Origin: Dipteris shenzhenensis
Taxonomy: Eukaryota; Polypodiophyta; Polypodiopsida; Gleicheniales
Length of the DNA stretch: 64,000 bases
Assembly: GCA_047967505.1 (NCBI GenBank)
Contig: CM106539.1
Strand: one strand, 5' to 3'
Part shown: positions 42,608-54,516 of the stretch, one piece after another
Layout: every line of letters starts with the position of its first letter
Position numbering within the stretch: the stretch's first letter is position 1
Translations under genes and position numbers: made by a program
The notes under the pieces: generated by a model
What the model saw: the letters and a program-made list of their open reading frames with translations, nothing else
Databases searched by the model: none
Told to the model about the DNA's origin: nothing

Positions 42608-44042
42608 CATTAGGAAAAAAGGAAGCTCATTTTGGGGCCTTTTGGCCAAAATGAAAAATAGCTCTCAACCAATGGCCATAGAGCCAACGTAATGTGGGGA
42701 AATTATAAAAATTTTGAACTGTATCTGAATTATCAGAGCAAGAAAGAATATTTTATTCATGTACAACTATCAATAACAAATTAAAAATTTGGTCGAGCTA
42801 CTAACAAGATTCTACTATCTGACAATGTCTCATTCAAAATACATCACCAACTGAAATGTGCTTTCCCCCCAAAACTACTCTCCCCTCCCAAATTACTCTT
42901 CCCACTCTCTCTCCCTCTCCCTTTCCCTCTCCCTCTCCCTCTCCCTCTCGCTCTCTCTCTCTCTCAGTTGCCTCCTTGTATACATTCCTTCAACCTATAG
43001 ATTGGGTTTCTTTCTGTGAGTTTTGGGTGGCGATGGCAAACTAGAACTCAAAGTACCTCTAGGAGCAAGGTACAAGAGCGAGCTCTTTTCTTTGTCAATC
43101 TCTCTCTTTGAATCTAATCTATGCTTATGCAAAAGTGTGTGTCTATCAAAATGTTGCAGACTAGAATATAACTTTTGCAAGTTTTTCGTGGGTACAGTAA
43201 ACCATTGACAGGACCTCACTCTTTGAGAAGCCTTCTTTATCAAAATATCGAGGAGCAAGGTACAACAGCGAGCTCTTTGTTTTTTCAATCTCTCTTTTTG
43301 AGATTTAAGATGTCAAAGTGTTAAGTTGGATAATATTCTTTGAGTTTTTGGTAAACATGAGTGTATTTATAAAGATACTGTAGGATGGAATATAACTTTT
43401 GAAATTTTTTCATGGGGACAACACAATGACTAGTCTTAGTTTTTCAGGAAGTTTTGTTGATCATAATATTGAAGTACAAGGTAGGACAACGATGTCATTG
43501 CTTTATCAATCTCTCTCTTTGATAATATTCTTAAAGTTTTGAATAAGAAGATCATGCTTATGCAAGACTAGAGTATAATGTGTGCTCTTTGATATGTCCA
43601 TTGAGTTTTCAGGTGTTCGATTAAAAGTTTGGATACTAGTCTCAATGGCATGCATTGATAATCAGAACCGTTCTTGTGCCAAATGTCATGTTGATCAAAC
43701 TGTTGAGAACGAAGCTATAGACATGAGCTCCCTCTCTCGTCGACCTCTTTCCTCTATATCTTCCATCGATGTTGCCAACAAGGTTACTGTGGATGGCTCC
43801 TAGCAAAAACTGACTGTATCAAAAGGAAGTTGGGTGCTCATGTAACCAAACAGAAGGAAGAAGCCAAGTTTAAGTTTGGCATCTTAGAAGGGTAGGGTGA
43901 AAGGTTTTAGAACCAAGGAGGGGATGAAATCAATAAAGGAAATATTTGTTCAACATGTGTACATGCATGATGAGCTTGTGTTGTGAGAAAATTATCCAAC
44001 TTATCTTCTGCAACACAAGCCAAATTGTAAGTGACGTCATTG
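42608..44042 (+). mobile_element. TIR-bearing repeat, copy 2
   Basis: Collinear with 1074-2408: same first ~36 bases (CATTAGGAAAAAAGG..), same internal tandem units (43058 on), same ORF remnant (43646-44035). That remnant has several stops and an extra 50-bp Ser-coding stretch near 43725. Sequence after 44042 no longer matches copy 1. Confidence 0.6.
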
Positions 44043-44520
44043 AAATTTTATATTTCATAATCAAAGAATTTCCTGAACCTCAATGTCTTTATTTTTATTT
44101 TCAAATATATATCCTTCATCTTATGAGCAGTGGTAGCCTACCAAATGCATTTTAGGATTCATGGATGTGTTACATGGGTCCATAGGAGAGTTGCAATATC
44201 AAGGTAGATTGGTAGTACAGTTAGCTCAGTAAGGAGTCTTTTTCTATGATCATTTTTACCAACTATTGGATAAAGCCAACCATGTGTTGAAGAAACTAGC
44301 TCTTCCAACATAAAATACCATTGATTGGCCAATTCCTCATGGTTCTGTAATAGAGTCATATAGAGCCAGGTTGTTTTTAAAAGTACAATGATCCTTATGG
44401 CCAGGTATTTCTAGTAGAATCAACAAAATAACTATTTGCATGCCAATAACAATCTTTGTAGATCTATTCAATAAAATTTCTATCAAGATTTGCAAGACGA
44501 TGCTCACTTATAATGCAAAT
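44043..44520. other. No gene recognised
   Basis: AT-rich, with no motif seen. Confidence 0.4.
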
Positions 44521-44524
44521 GGTA

Positions 44525-44960
44525 CTGAAAGAATTCCTGACTTCTTGGATTATGGTTGGGACATGATAACATCCCAACCAAGTATACTGTGAGAAGGGAG
44601 CTTGGATGCATCAGCCCAGACATGCTAGAGTCTGTACCCTTTGTGACATGCAGACAGTTGAGATGGAGGCACATGTGGCTCTACAGTGCCCCCGATATGC
44701 ATATATCAGGGAGGACTACCAGCAAATACTGGAGGACTCTGCTCAGCTGACATCAGTTCTCTACTGCCTCTTCGGTAGCATTGGGATCTTTTGTCACTCG
44801 TCTTTTTACCTGGCATCAAGAACTCATAGACTCTTGACCCCTCTCCTTGAGGAGACTCTATTTTACATTGTATTGAGACGAGTCCCATGGCTCCCCGAGG
44901 ACATTACTAGACTCTACTTCTACTTCTACTTCTCTCTTTGGGTCAAATTTTTAGTGGGGA
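44525..44960 (+). pseudogene. LINE C-terminal fragment
   Basis: A + frame (44606-45022) reads R-V-C-T-L-C-D-M-Q, then V-E-M-E-A-H-V-A-L-Q-C-P-R-Y, a Cys-x2-Cys...His-x4-Cys finger with 'VE-x-E-x-H' and 'CPxY' as in the C-terminus of many non-LTR reverse transcriptases. The preceding open frame (44556) gives N-I-P-T-K-Y-T-V-R-R-E-L in another register. No RT core is present, so this is a 5'-truncated or broken copy, as is common for LINE insertions. It runs into a CT/AC microsatellite. Confidence 0.5.
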
Positions 44961-45020
44961 ACCACTCACTAGAACATGCTAACACATATGATGTAAACAT
45001 TGCACTTCATGGATGTTGTT

Positions 45021-45022
<2 letters not shown>

Positions 45023-45100
<78 letters not shown>
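45023..45100. repeat. (TC)n(AC)n microsatellite
   Basis: Perfect TC tract to 45060, then perfect AC tract to about 45099. Confidence 0.97.
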
Positions 45101-45125
45101 TCTAAGATACAAAAATGGACCTTAG

Positions 45126-45845
45126 TATGTGCATGCCCACAAACCTGAAGGTGGTGTCACTTGCTCAAGTACAACCTTTGGTATATGTGTGCTATTGCCT
45201 GAGGTTGCCTCTGATAAGGGTTGCATGGCATTCGAGTGCCAACACGCAATACTACCAAGCTCCTCTTTGACATGGGATGCACCCATGTTAGGGTGCGAAA
45301 GCTGTACATCAAAAGTTGTACAACAGACATCAACAGAAACTGATATCACCCCATTCCCTAACGATTGAAAGTGGCAAGAACCATTTGGATCAACTGAAAT
45401 AATTTTCCCTTCTACCACCTTCAATCCATCCTTTCATAGAGCAACTTTGCAATTTGGTTCATATTGTGCCATGCCTATAAACGACAATACCCAAATCCAT
45501 AGAATGGTTATTTTTAAAAAATCTCTCTCAACCTGCAAATCAGCATGTGTTGTTGGCTGATCATTGCTTGTTGGAGGTCCTACGGAGGCTCATGATGTTG
45601 GTCAAAGTCCCCCCCTGAGGGAAGAAGAGGTAACCAAGAGTCAAAGGCATCAAACATGTCAACTTCTAGCTTAGCTTTGCAGTCCACAAGAGGAGAAGCT
45701 GAATGTTCAGCAAAGATTACATCTCTACTGACAATAATCTTCCTAGTATTTGGTTGGTATAACTAATATCCTCTGCTCTCCTGGCTGTAACCAATAAATA
45801 TGCATTTGATTGCCTTATCATCAAGCTTATGTCTCAGCTGAGATG
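45126..45845 (-). pseudogene. Copia region between integrase and RT
   Basis: The minus strand reads KCIFIGYSQESRGY, then YQPNTRKIIVSRDVIF (about 45740), the classical copia bridge after integrase. A stop (TAG) replaces the codon before L-Y-Q-P. The acidic linker (F-D-A-F-D-S-W-L-P) follows, and an open frame at 45122-45424 continues to the truncation point. Confidence 0.7.
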
Positions 45846-46501
45846 TTACATGGACACATGCAAGGACCCAAAAACTCTCATGTGTGAAAGTGAAGGCTTG
45901 CTGGCTTTCCATGCTTCATAAGGTGTAACATTCCTCAATGCCCTTGTAGGTGATCTATTCAGCACATAGTTGGCACACATCACTGCATCATGCCAGAATT
46001 TATTGGGCAAGGACTTGGCCTTAAGCATGCATCTGGCCATGTCCATAGAGGACCTGTTCTTTCTTTCAGGAACAAGATTATGCTGAGGAGTGTAAGGAGT
46101 AGTGCATAAGTGAACAATGCCCCGTGAAGACAAAAATGCATCAAACTCCTTTGACATATACTCTCCCGCCCTATCTGTGTTGAGGGTGACAAGCTTGCAT
46201 CCTAATCCATTCTCAACATATTCAGCCACCTCCGAAAGCATGAGAACACTTCAGATTTGGCTTTTAAAGCATATACCCAGCAATATCTTGTGAAGTCATC
46301 AATTAGAGTCATGAAATATTTGTACCCTCCAATGGCATTTGTCCTCATTGAGCCACAGACATCACTGTGCACTAGCTGCAATTTCCTTTGTGAGAGTTTT
46401 GGACAATCTTTTTGAAAAGGAAACCGATCCATCTTACCCAAAAGACAACCCTCACACACATGTTTGGAAACTGTGTGAGTTTGAGGTACATCATTTGCCA
46501 T
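45846..46501 (-). pseudogene. Copia pre-integrase and integrase
   Basis: From 46501 the minus strand gives CEGCLLGKMDRFPF (the end of the HHCC pre-integrase motif), LQLVHSDVCGSM with the first catalytic Asp, TLIDDFTRYCWVY, then (frame change near 46220) LVTLNTDRAGEYMS with the second Asp and LVPERKNRSSMDM with the Glu. WHDAVMCANYVLNR and TPYEAW complete the copia integrase. All three catalytic residues remain. Damage here is limited to one frameshift and possibly the finger upstream. Confidence 0.85.
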
Positions 46502-46582
46502 GCCCTATGAATGTAACTTGGCAAGAGCTCTATAATTTAGATGACCCATTCTCTCATGCCAAAGATGAGTTTCAGCAAGCTG

Positions 46583-48048
46583 TCAATCTAAAATAGCAAA
46601 TGCTTCAATAGAAGGTGCAGCTGAGTGATAATCAAGGTGATAAAGCCCCTTTTGCAAAGTGCCAGTGAGAACTATGACATTGTCATCACGAAGATCATAT
46701 ACTAGGCATTTGTATCCATAAAAAATCACTCTGAAACCTGAAGTGGCAATTGCTGAAATTGAAATCAAGTTGACTTCAATTCCAGGTGCAAAAAGAACAT
46801 TTGTCAAAGTGATGGGATGGCTTGAAATGGATGTGAGCTGCACATCTCCAATTCCTTTTATAGCATAGGAAGCATTATTAGCACATGTGATAGTCCCCCC
46901 TCAAGGTGCATTAGCCAAGGAATGAAACAACTATCTACAAGAGGTTACGTGCTTGGAAGCACCACTATCAAAATACCAATACTGAGCATCATTAGCAAAA
47001 GAGAATGCATCAACTTTGGAGGGATCAAAAGAGCAAAGGACAGCCCATGCCCAATCATCCTAGACAGCATGTGCATGTGAGGCATCTGCTAGCTCATGGG
47101 ATTCAATTGCATGTGAGGCATTTACTGTCAATCCTGCTTTCTTCTTCTCCAAAGCAATGCACTTCCTGCATCTGAAATTTCATGCCCTGGCTTGTGACAA
47201 TAGTTGCATCTTTTCTTCTTTGACTTATCTATTGTATTTTGAGATACATTGGAGGAATTGCCACCGTTAGGCACATATTTAGGCTTGCCCATAGGCTTAG
47301 AAGCCTTGCCTTTTCCTTTCTGCTGTGAAGCAAATGCATGATTAGGAATAGCTTGCCTATTAGCATGACTTTGCTCTTCCTACAAAAGCAAAGTGACTAG
47401 TTGATCAAATGAGTAGTGATCAGGATTCCCATTGGCTACAAGTCTAAGGGTTGTAGCAAACCCTTGATATGTGTTTGGCAGTCCATTCAATGTAGTGCTA
47501 ACAAGCTGAGAATTAGGCACCACTTCATCAATATTTGCAAGTTGCTCCATGAGATCCTTGACCTTTGTTAAATATGTATCCATTGAGTCACTTTCCTGCA
47601 TGCTGAGTTCCCGCAATTGTCTTCTCAAATATGCAACCCATGCCTCATTGTTGCGAACCTGATAAAGAGAAGCTAGCTTATCCCAAGCATCCTTTGTTGT
47701 CTTGCATAACCGGATGTGTGGAATAATGATTCTCTTGCATGATAAGGCAATACATGAATGTGCATTTGCATCTCTGGAGTCCCATCTGATCTGATCCTAA
47801 GTAGGAGGAGTAGTGACAAGAGTACTAGAGGAAGAAGAGTAAGGAAGTTTTTTTCATGGAGGAGTGCCAGTAGTAGGGGCAGCCACTTGAGCATTAGCTG
47901 GCCTTAAATCAATACCTGAAACAATATTCCAAAAGTTTCTTGCAACTAGAATATGCTTCATAAGGTAGGACCACATAGGATAGTTGGTGCCATCCAACTT
48001 ATCATCTTCACGGAGAACACCAAACAAATCATTATTGTTGCCAGCCAT
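46583..48048 (-). pseudogene. Copia gag and protease region
   Basis: Gag starts at an ATG at 48048 (MAGNNNDLFGVL) and reads K-L-D-G-T-N-Y-P-M-W (usual copia L-x-G-x-N-Y-x-x-W), with RRQLRELSMQE and TYLTKVKDLMEQL (47600) of the UBN2-type domain. Near 47190 a zinc knuckle starts C-N-Y-C-H-K-P-G-H, but a one-base shift displaces the last Cys. The protease zone (46960-46600) includes YWYFDSGASKH-like sequence in decayed form and NVLFAPGIEVNLISI (46800). Frameshifts are present. Confidence 0.75.
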
Positions 48049-49051
48049 TGTAGATAGCACAAGTAAAAGTGCACTAACCAAGTGATGCAAAAATAGCCTC
48101 AAGGCTTTCAACTACAAATGTGACCAAATGAGAGCTGAATCAAAGGAAGATCACTGCAAATAGAAGCTAAGGCAAAAGCCCCATAATCTGAAAGGGCAAA
48201 ATGGTCAAAAAGAGGGCAAATGTGGAAAAGCCCCAAATTAAGCTGCAACTCTACAAATGTGACCAAATGTCCTGCAAATCTGCCAAAGGCCTTGTCCTTT
48301 GCAAAATTGAAGCCCAATATGAAAAGCTCCAATTTCTTAAAGGCAAATTACAACAAAAGAGGGCAAAATCATGGAAAGCCCCAAATTAAGTTGCAATTTG
48401 CAAATGTGACCAAATCTATGCAATTCCTTGCCAATGTCACCGAGAAACCCTCAAATTTCAAATCAAAGCACCCAAATGTCACTGTTATCAAGGCAAATGT
48501 GACAAAATAACTTGCAAATCTGAAAGTAGCCTACAATCTACCTGCAATAGATCCAAAGCCCCAATTTCAGAGATCCAAAAGAGCAAGTGTTGCAAATCTG
48601 AGCCAATGGGATGAACCAAGGTCAACCAAAGGCCCCAATTGTGTGACAAATGCAGCAATTTTGAATTATTCTGATGATTTGCAGCTAAAATGATCAATTG
48701 TATGATAGATTTGGGCAGAGTGTACAGACAACTTTTGAAAGTTGTACGGCAGGAAGTGTGAGCTTGACGATTCTGCTAGTGTGACAACTTGACAATTCTT
48801 GCTATTGTACGGCTAACGTAGCTAAGTGAAATAGGGACAGAAGGTACAGCAAATGATGTGCAATACGAATGATGCACCAACACTGATGCAATACATTGAG
48901 AAAGAAACCATACAATTGTACGACAATGTATTAGCAGGCATGAAGCAATATGTTGAGCAGTACATTTGAGCAAGCGCTGACTTTACATGTTGAATGAAAG
49001 ATGAAGCTAGAAGGAAATTGAAGCAAATGCTCATAGAAATAGGATACAAAG
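48049..49051 (-). other. Copia leader with degenerate repeats
   Basis: Between gag and primer site, phrases such as GCAAATGTGACCAAAT and AAGCCCCAAATTAAG recur (48200-48480), and GTACGGC phrases near 48745 and 48810. Short open frames on both strands follow these repeats and are not genes. Confidence 0.6.
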
Positions 49052-49064
49052 TGCTCTGATACCA
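49052..49064 (-). other. Primer binding site, initiator tRNA-Met
   Basis: The minus strand reads TGGTATCAGAGCA, one base after the LTR end. Confidence 0.9.
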
Positions 49065-49065
49065 C

Positions 49066-49319
49066 TGTAGGCTCAAGGAAGTGGAAGGAGATACAAACGT
49101 GGAGCAGAACGCTAAAAGCCATCACATCAACAACTATGAAATGAAAGTACAAAGTACAAAATAAAGGGGAACCCTAGGAGAGTGTCCTAGTGGTACCACT
49201 AGTACTAGGTGTCATAAGACACTAAAAGTACTAGGTGACCTATGTGCCAATAACTAAAGCTACATGGCACATACCAGGGCCCAGAGAGCATCAATACGAT
49301 CGGGAGATGATGGCCTACA
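49066..49319 (-). repeat. Copia 5' LTR, 254 bp
   Basis: Bounded by 7-bp terminal inverted repeats TGTAGGC and GCCTACA, ending one base before the primer site. There is no second copy in the window. Confidence 0.85.
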
Positions 49320-49324
49320 CCAGT

Positions 49325-50180
49325 AAGTATGTTGCTCATGCACTTGACAAGGTTTACATTTGTAGCATGGCATGCATATATCTTTAAAACCCTACACTAC
49401 CACATAGACACTTGTAAAACAATAGGGCACCCACAAGGAAATAGTGGAGGTTTAGTAATTGCAAACTATTTAATAATTATGAAATGGAAAAAATCAAAAG
49501 AGACGCAAGCAACCTGTGAAAGACCTCCAAGGAGGCTTTAGGAATGCCCTTACTCAATGAGTCAAGTACAAAATGGAAGGGAATCTTGGCAAGCTCCCTA
49601 TCTAGTCCTTTCCAATCTTGGGATTATGTAAGATGACCAAACTCTAGTGTGTACAATAGTTTGAAGCAATTAACATTTGGAAAGATGAACAATTTATTTC
49701 ATTTTTCACAAAACATTAAATTCTGAAAATCTAAATCTTTTACCTAATATCACTCAAACGTGTACAATTACTTATTACAGAGGGGGGGAAATGACATCCT
49801 GTACATAGACAAATCTTGCGGTTGCAAGTGTCTAGCTAGTTTTTTATCCGAGAATAAATACTCTCCATTTCTAGTTCTCTTGCTTGCGGCTGAATACCAT
49901 AGAGGATTCTCAAAAAAGTATTCCTTGAAGACATTTAGAGGAAGCATGTACTCCAAAAACTTGGATTGAAGTAAGTATGACACATTAGTATAATACAAAA
50001 AGATAATAAAGCAAATCATGTATTTCCATAAGCTCAAAGAACGCGCAAATCTTACAAGAAGAACAGGTCCATATGTACTATTGTCATCTCCTCGCACATG
50101 ACGTCATTTGCAACTACCTCATTGTAATCAAATGTTCTTTCTAGGCATGCTAATGAGTGTAAACAAACACTTCAGTAGTT
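49325..50180. other. No gene recognised
   Basis: AT-rich. Small frames occur on both strands (49760-50097) without domain. Confidence 0.4.
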
Positions 50181-50188
50181 GAAAAGCT

Positions 50189-50815
50189 ATGTCATCACAT
50201 GGTGGGGAGGACTGTCAAGGTCCTGGACCAGGACCTGAATATGACGAGCCCAACAGATGGCTGAGGGAGGATGGGGAGCCTAACCGAAAAGGCAGATTCA
50301 AGCATGTATGGAAAGCCTCACCCTATAGTAGAGTCAACTTCTTCCTCTGGAGGATAGTAGGGGGCCACTTCCCGATGGGAAGCCATGTTTCATGGTTGAA
50401 TGTGGATGACAGGTGCAAATTCTGCAAGTTCGCTGCTGAAACTCTCACGCATTTGTTCTAGGGGTGTCCGTGGGTTCTAAATCTGTGGGGTATAGTCCAT
50501 GCCTGGTGTGCTAAGACCCTGGGGTTTGACTTTATCTCCAAGGGAACTGCCATCTTTGGGGAAGACCTTGGTCTAGACAAATCCATACTATGGGATGTTA
50601 TTAGGTATGCAACGCTTCATAGGATTTGGCTAGCCCGCTACGAGGCCTGGTGTTCTCGTTACTGTGTAAGAAGGCTATTTTGGACATTGCCTCCCAAACT
50701 AGATGGTTGGTTGTCAGCTGGCCCAATGAGGCTATTAAAGCTCGACTTGAGAGCATTTTGTATGAGCTGTCGTTTGCTAATTTCTGAGTAATTAATTTTT
50801 TTAAAAAAAAGTAGA
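50189..50815 (+). pseudogene. LINE 3' end with zf-RVT domain
   Basis: From about 50300 a + frame reads V-W-K-A-S-P-Y-S-R-V-NFFLWRIVGGHFP, then CKFCKFAAETLTHLF, a stop, then GCPWVLNLWG. This is the zf-RVT region of plant L1-type LINEs (W..P.K...F.W....; C..C...E...HL...C). The following about 80 codons continue in frame (S-I-L-W-D-V-I-R-Y). After the terminal stop the sequence becomes A-rich (50798-50840), consistent with an eroded poly(A) tail. RT and endonuclease are missing, so it is a 5'-truncated insertion. Confidence 0.75.
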
Positions 50816-51012
50816 CCTCTTTCAAATTTAAAAAAAAAACAGCATAATTTATCGTGCCATACAGACACTAGATCCATAGGTAACGTTGACGTAAGACGAT
50901 TTCAGTGAGGTCACAGGTGCGTCATACTACGATCACTAAGCTTGCAGGCTCCAGAGTACAAAACCCTCTCGGATTTCCCACTTTCGCTGTGCAGTCATCT
51001 TGATTCTCCACC

Positions 51013-52714
51013 ATGGACACCCTATCTGCTCGCTTGCTCGCTTTTCCTTTGCCTACCATCGGCCATATCTCGCCCATGCTCCAACTCTGCAAGCTTATCG
51101 CCCACCAGGGCTTTGCCATCACCTTCGTCACTACCCAGCGAAACCTCTCTTCGGTGGTGCTTGATGACACTTGGACTGGCCTCCATATTCGTATTGTCTC
51201 CCTCCCTGACGAGCTTCCCCTCGACTTTCAACTCACCAGCGATAAGAATACGCATAGAAGGCTGCTTCGTGCCTTCGAAAATCTCAAGATTCCCTTCCAG
51301 CAGTTAATGGAGGAGCTCACTGCTGCTGTGAATCCTGCTTTCTCTGCCATCCTCTCGGACGTTCACCTAGCCTGGACACAAGATGTTGCGGATCATTTTG
51401 GACTTCCGAGACTGGCGTTATGGACCTCCAATATGGCTGAGCTTTGCACATACTTTCAAGTACCGGAGCTCTTGTCCCGGGGATACCTCCCATTGCAGTG
51501 TAAATATGCCAAATGCACCGAGAAGGCGTAGTCTAATTTGTATTGAGGTGGATTGTCACCGTTCTAGCCAGCAAATGCATGAATCGAAACGTATTGCAAG
51601 GAAATCGGATGAATACATTTTGCTATTCGTTTTTTTTCTCTCCTTCCTCTACATATTGTCATTTGTAGAGCCAATCATCGTAGTAACGCAAGAGCACTAC
51701 CATTCTATTGACCTTCGTAGCTTTTTCCTGGGCCTCCCTTCCTGAGAGATTTCTGCTTGAAAATTTCAGCTTCTTGGCTCGTTTAGCCTTCTTCTCATCA
51801 TGCTTAATGTTTGCAGCCAACCATCTAACAGATGGCTCCGACGGTGACTCAGCTTGCAATATAGAGATTCCAGGACTTCCCCCTTTACGAGCAACAGATC
51901 TGCCTGGCCTTCTCAGGTTCGAACCATCAGACACGTTGTTCCGCTACTTCGTGGACCAGTCGAGTCGTATTGCTGAGCCTAAGCGCGTCCTTGTCAATTC
52001 TTTCTACGAACTGGAAGCAGCAGCTTTCGATGCGATGCCCAAGTTAGGCGTTTCCAACATCCTACCTGTTGGGCCATTGGTGCTGCTTGAGGAAACCGAT
52101 GTGCACAGTACAGGCGTGCGTGAGGAGGAGACGAAGTGCTTGCAGTGGTTGGATGAGCAAAGGACAGCATCGGTTGTATATGCCGCGTTTGGAACGCTAC
52201 TCAGCATACCGAAGGACCAAATCTTGGAGATTGCGAGTGGGCTGGAGGCCTGCGGGCATCCCTTCTTATGGGCGATACGAACGGGTGCAGCGGGAGGAGA
52301 GGATGATGGGAATGCTGTCTCGGAAGCTTACTTGGAACGAATTGGAGGCCAATCGATGGTAGTATCATGGGCGCCACAGAGAAGGGTGTTGGAGCATAGA
52401 GCAGTGGGTTGTTTCCTGACTCACTGCGGATGGAATTCCACACTGGAAAGCATCAGTGCAGGGGTTCCGATGGCATAGGAGGAGATCAATTTTTGACGTG
52501 CAAGCTCATTGAAGATGAATGGAAGGTGGGACTGAGGACTAGGAAGAAGGCGGAAGAAGTGAAGAGGGTGGTGAATATGGTCATGAGGGATGGGGACGCT
52601 CTTAGAAGCAGATCATTGGAGTTGCAAGATGCTGCCAGGAGAGCCAAAGTCTCCTCGTTACAGAGTCTCCACTCTCTTTTACAAAGCCTAAACCGCAACA
52701 TAAATGCTCCCTAA
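51013..52714 (+). pseudogene. Family-1 UDP-glycosyltransferase with broken PSPG box
   Basis: Would transfer a sugar from a UDP-sugar to a small acceptor in the cytosol. Exon 1 (51013-51499) starts MDTLSARLLAFPLPT with catalytic His18 (T-I-G-H-I-S-P-M) and its partner Asp116 (I-L-S-D-V). A 317-bp phase-1 intron (51500-51816) has GTAAAT and TTTGCAG borders and joins the frames exactly. Exon 2 has the IPGLPPLRATDLP phrase usual in UGTs, WLDEQRTASVVYAAFGTL and the PSPG box from Trp at 52368 (WAPQRRVLEH.. FLTHCGWNSTLES). After G-V-P-M (52472) only 11 bases precede Asp-Gln (52484-52489) where about 21 are expected. That loses the Trp-Pro motif and shifts the frame into a TAG. The C-terminus continues readable to a stop at 52712. 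About 460 residues otherwise, normal for the family. Confidence 0.9.
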
Positions 52715-53000
52715 GGTTGTAGCTATCTGCATCTTCGACACGGCCTCTAGTCCCTCTTTCCTTTATCAGAGCTTTAGCTCTCTGACTCTCTTTTGTACAA
52801 ATCCATGGGCAGCACTCTCGCCTGCATTCGCCTCAGTTTCTCCACTATTGCGTCTAGTCTTGAGCTTCTCTTTCCTACAATCCCCTCCCTTTACGTGCTC
52901 AATCTTCAGGCTTTCGTGTGCTGTGTATTTGTGGGCGTTGCTTTTGTAAACTCAGCTAAGTTTGGCAACCTTAATTCTACGATTGTTATTCTATTACAAC
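52715..53000. other. 3' flank of UGT pseudogene
   Basis: CT-rich sequence, perhaps former 3' UTR. No further gene. Confidence 0.4.
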
Positions 53001-53350
53001 GCAGCCACACAGTGCAACGTGCTTTCAAATTTTGTGGACGGCAGCATTTTCGAGTTTTTGGAGAGGTACATGTGATAGCTTGAGACACCATTTTCAACAT
53101 GATCTTTGACGACGTCGTATTTCAAGTCATCATGTTTGCGCGATCACTCTGAACTGTGCTATTAGCCATTGCAATACATGACTGATTGTCGCAACAATGA
53201 CGAACAAATGGAGACGTTTTGCGATAGCCCAACTCTGCTAAGAGACCAGAGAACCATATACAGCTAAGACCAGAGAACCATATGCCGTGACATGCTACGA
53301 GACCAGAGAACCATGGAGATACACAGTGGAGAAAGGCTACAATTACTTCC
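53001..53350. repeat. Dispersed ~300-bp repeat, copy B
   Basis: Matches 21390-21679 with indels; this copy has an extra internal duplication of 'GACCAGAGAACCAT' (three times, 53243-53312). Confidence 0.8.
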
Positions 53351-53356
53351 TTCTTG

Positions 53357-53640
53357 CTAGGGTTTCGAGATAGGGCTGCGAGGTAAGGGGATCGTTGATG
53401 CCAACCGTTGGGTGGAGAGTAAATAGCAGAACAACCTTTTTATTGCATTGCAATGAGCAATGCCTGGGTTTTGCATATGATGGGAAACTTGAGAAGCAGC
53501 ATATGCTACGTCGGGTCGCTTGCAGGTGATCAAGTTCCGAACAGAACCCATACCTTGACGATAGAGGATTCCTTGCATTTCATGCTGAGCTGCAAGCATA
53601 GATTGACACATTGATTTGGTCAATTCCAGGTTTACCTTCA
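53357..53640 (-). pseudogene. Copia RT/RNase H fragment
   Basis: The minus strand reads Y-R-Q-G-M-G-S-V-R-N-L, then KRPDVAYAASQVSHHMQNPG, then H-C-N-A-I-K-R-L-F-C-Y-L. This is the conserved copia stretch joining RT to RNase H ('Y-R-x-x-V-G-S-L-x-Y-L', 'T-R-P-D-I-x-x-A-V', 'H-W-x-A-x-K-R'). Only about 85 codons survive, with no flanking LTR. It abuts dispersed repeat copy B. Confidence 0.8.
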
Positions 53641-53649
53641 GCTAGTGGA

Positions 53650-54030
53650 ATCGGTGAAGAATGTCTATCACGTAGGACGATGACACGTCATGTGTCTAGA
53701 TGCTCCTCTTATAATATGTTTGAACAATGGTGGATAGATTACTTAATAGGTGCCCCTATTTGTCCCTAACATTCAAAAAATCATATTTACTAATTACTTG
53801 GGAGGGGGGGAGAGGGGAGTGGTATATGATCTATTTGTTAGTATGTCCTCTCACACATTGTAAACTAGGAATTCCCATTAATTAGTTGTTGGGAAGAGAA
53901 GAGGGGTGAAAAAGGAAGAGGGAAAGGGCATGATTAAACTAAGGGATAAAGGGAGGAGGGATAAGAGGGACCACTTAAAAAGGGGGCATTAAAGAAGAAG
54001 GCACTTGCTAAAGGGGGAGGGGGAATAGGG
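53650..54030. other. No gene; purine-rich
   Basis: Gs and As dominate from 53900. A ~35-bp phrase at 53969-54004 recurs, diverged, right after the LTR element at 57082-57115. Confidence 0.5.
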
Positions 54031-54035
54031 GACCA

Positions 54036-54501
54036 TGTCATGGAACTATTTAAAAGCCTAGAATGTATTAGGCTAGGTTGATTGAAATGTATTAATTAGA
54101 AGGTAGGCTAGGTAGGTTTAAATGGCTAAATGTCATATTGATAATGTATTGGATATGTTAATTGATTACTCACACATGTAGAGGAATGGGTAGGAATGCA
54201 TTGGGGTATGCATTAATAAATGGTAGGCATAAAGTGTCATAGGCTAAGGGTAGAATAATGGGGTATGTCCAAGGGATGGATCCCAAGAGGCATGAGAGGT
54301 TGTGACCTCTCGTATGCATGGAGTGTGTGCATGAGACATTAGGCATTCATATGTGGTATGTGGAATGGTTGGAGCATCTTAGTTGTCAATAGCAAAAGTA
54401 CACACATGTGGGCACTCCTTCCACCCCATTTAGAGGGCCAATGCTTCTCAATTTATGCATCATTCTTCCACACATGCGCATCCTCCAACTGGTACATGAC
54501 A
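54036..54501 (+). repeat. 5' LTR of non-autonomous element
   Basis: 466 bp, TGTCATGG...ACATGACA. TTTAAAAG near 54049 is the only TATA-like site. Includes the inverted phrase GAGAGGTTGTGACCTCTC (54293-54310). Confidence 0.9.
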
Positions 54502-54503
54502 AG

Positions 54504-54516
54504 TGGTATCAGAGCA
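54504..54516 (+). other. Primer binding site, initiator tRNA-Met
   Basis: TGGTATCAGAGCA, two bases after the LTR. Confidence 0.9.

Larger units (their letters stand above)
45126..49319 (-). mobile_element. Ty1/copia element, 3' truncated
   Basis: On the minus strand in order: 5' LTR (49319-49066), primer site (49064-49052), leader, gag, zinc knuckle, pre-integrase and integrase. The sequence then stops at the microsatellite before any RT. The copia RT piece at 53357-53640 lies upstream of the 5' LTR and so belongs to another insertion. Confidence 0.8.

Noticed and set aside
48108-48510. Small frames rich in Lys/Asn
   Set aside because: They follow GCAAATGTGACCAAAT repeats in the copia leader.
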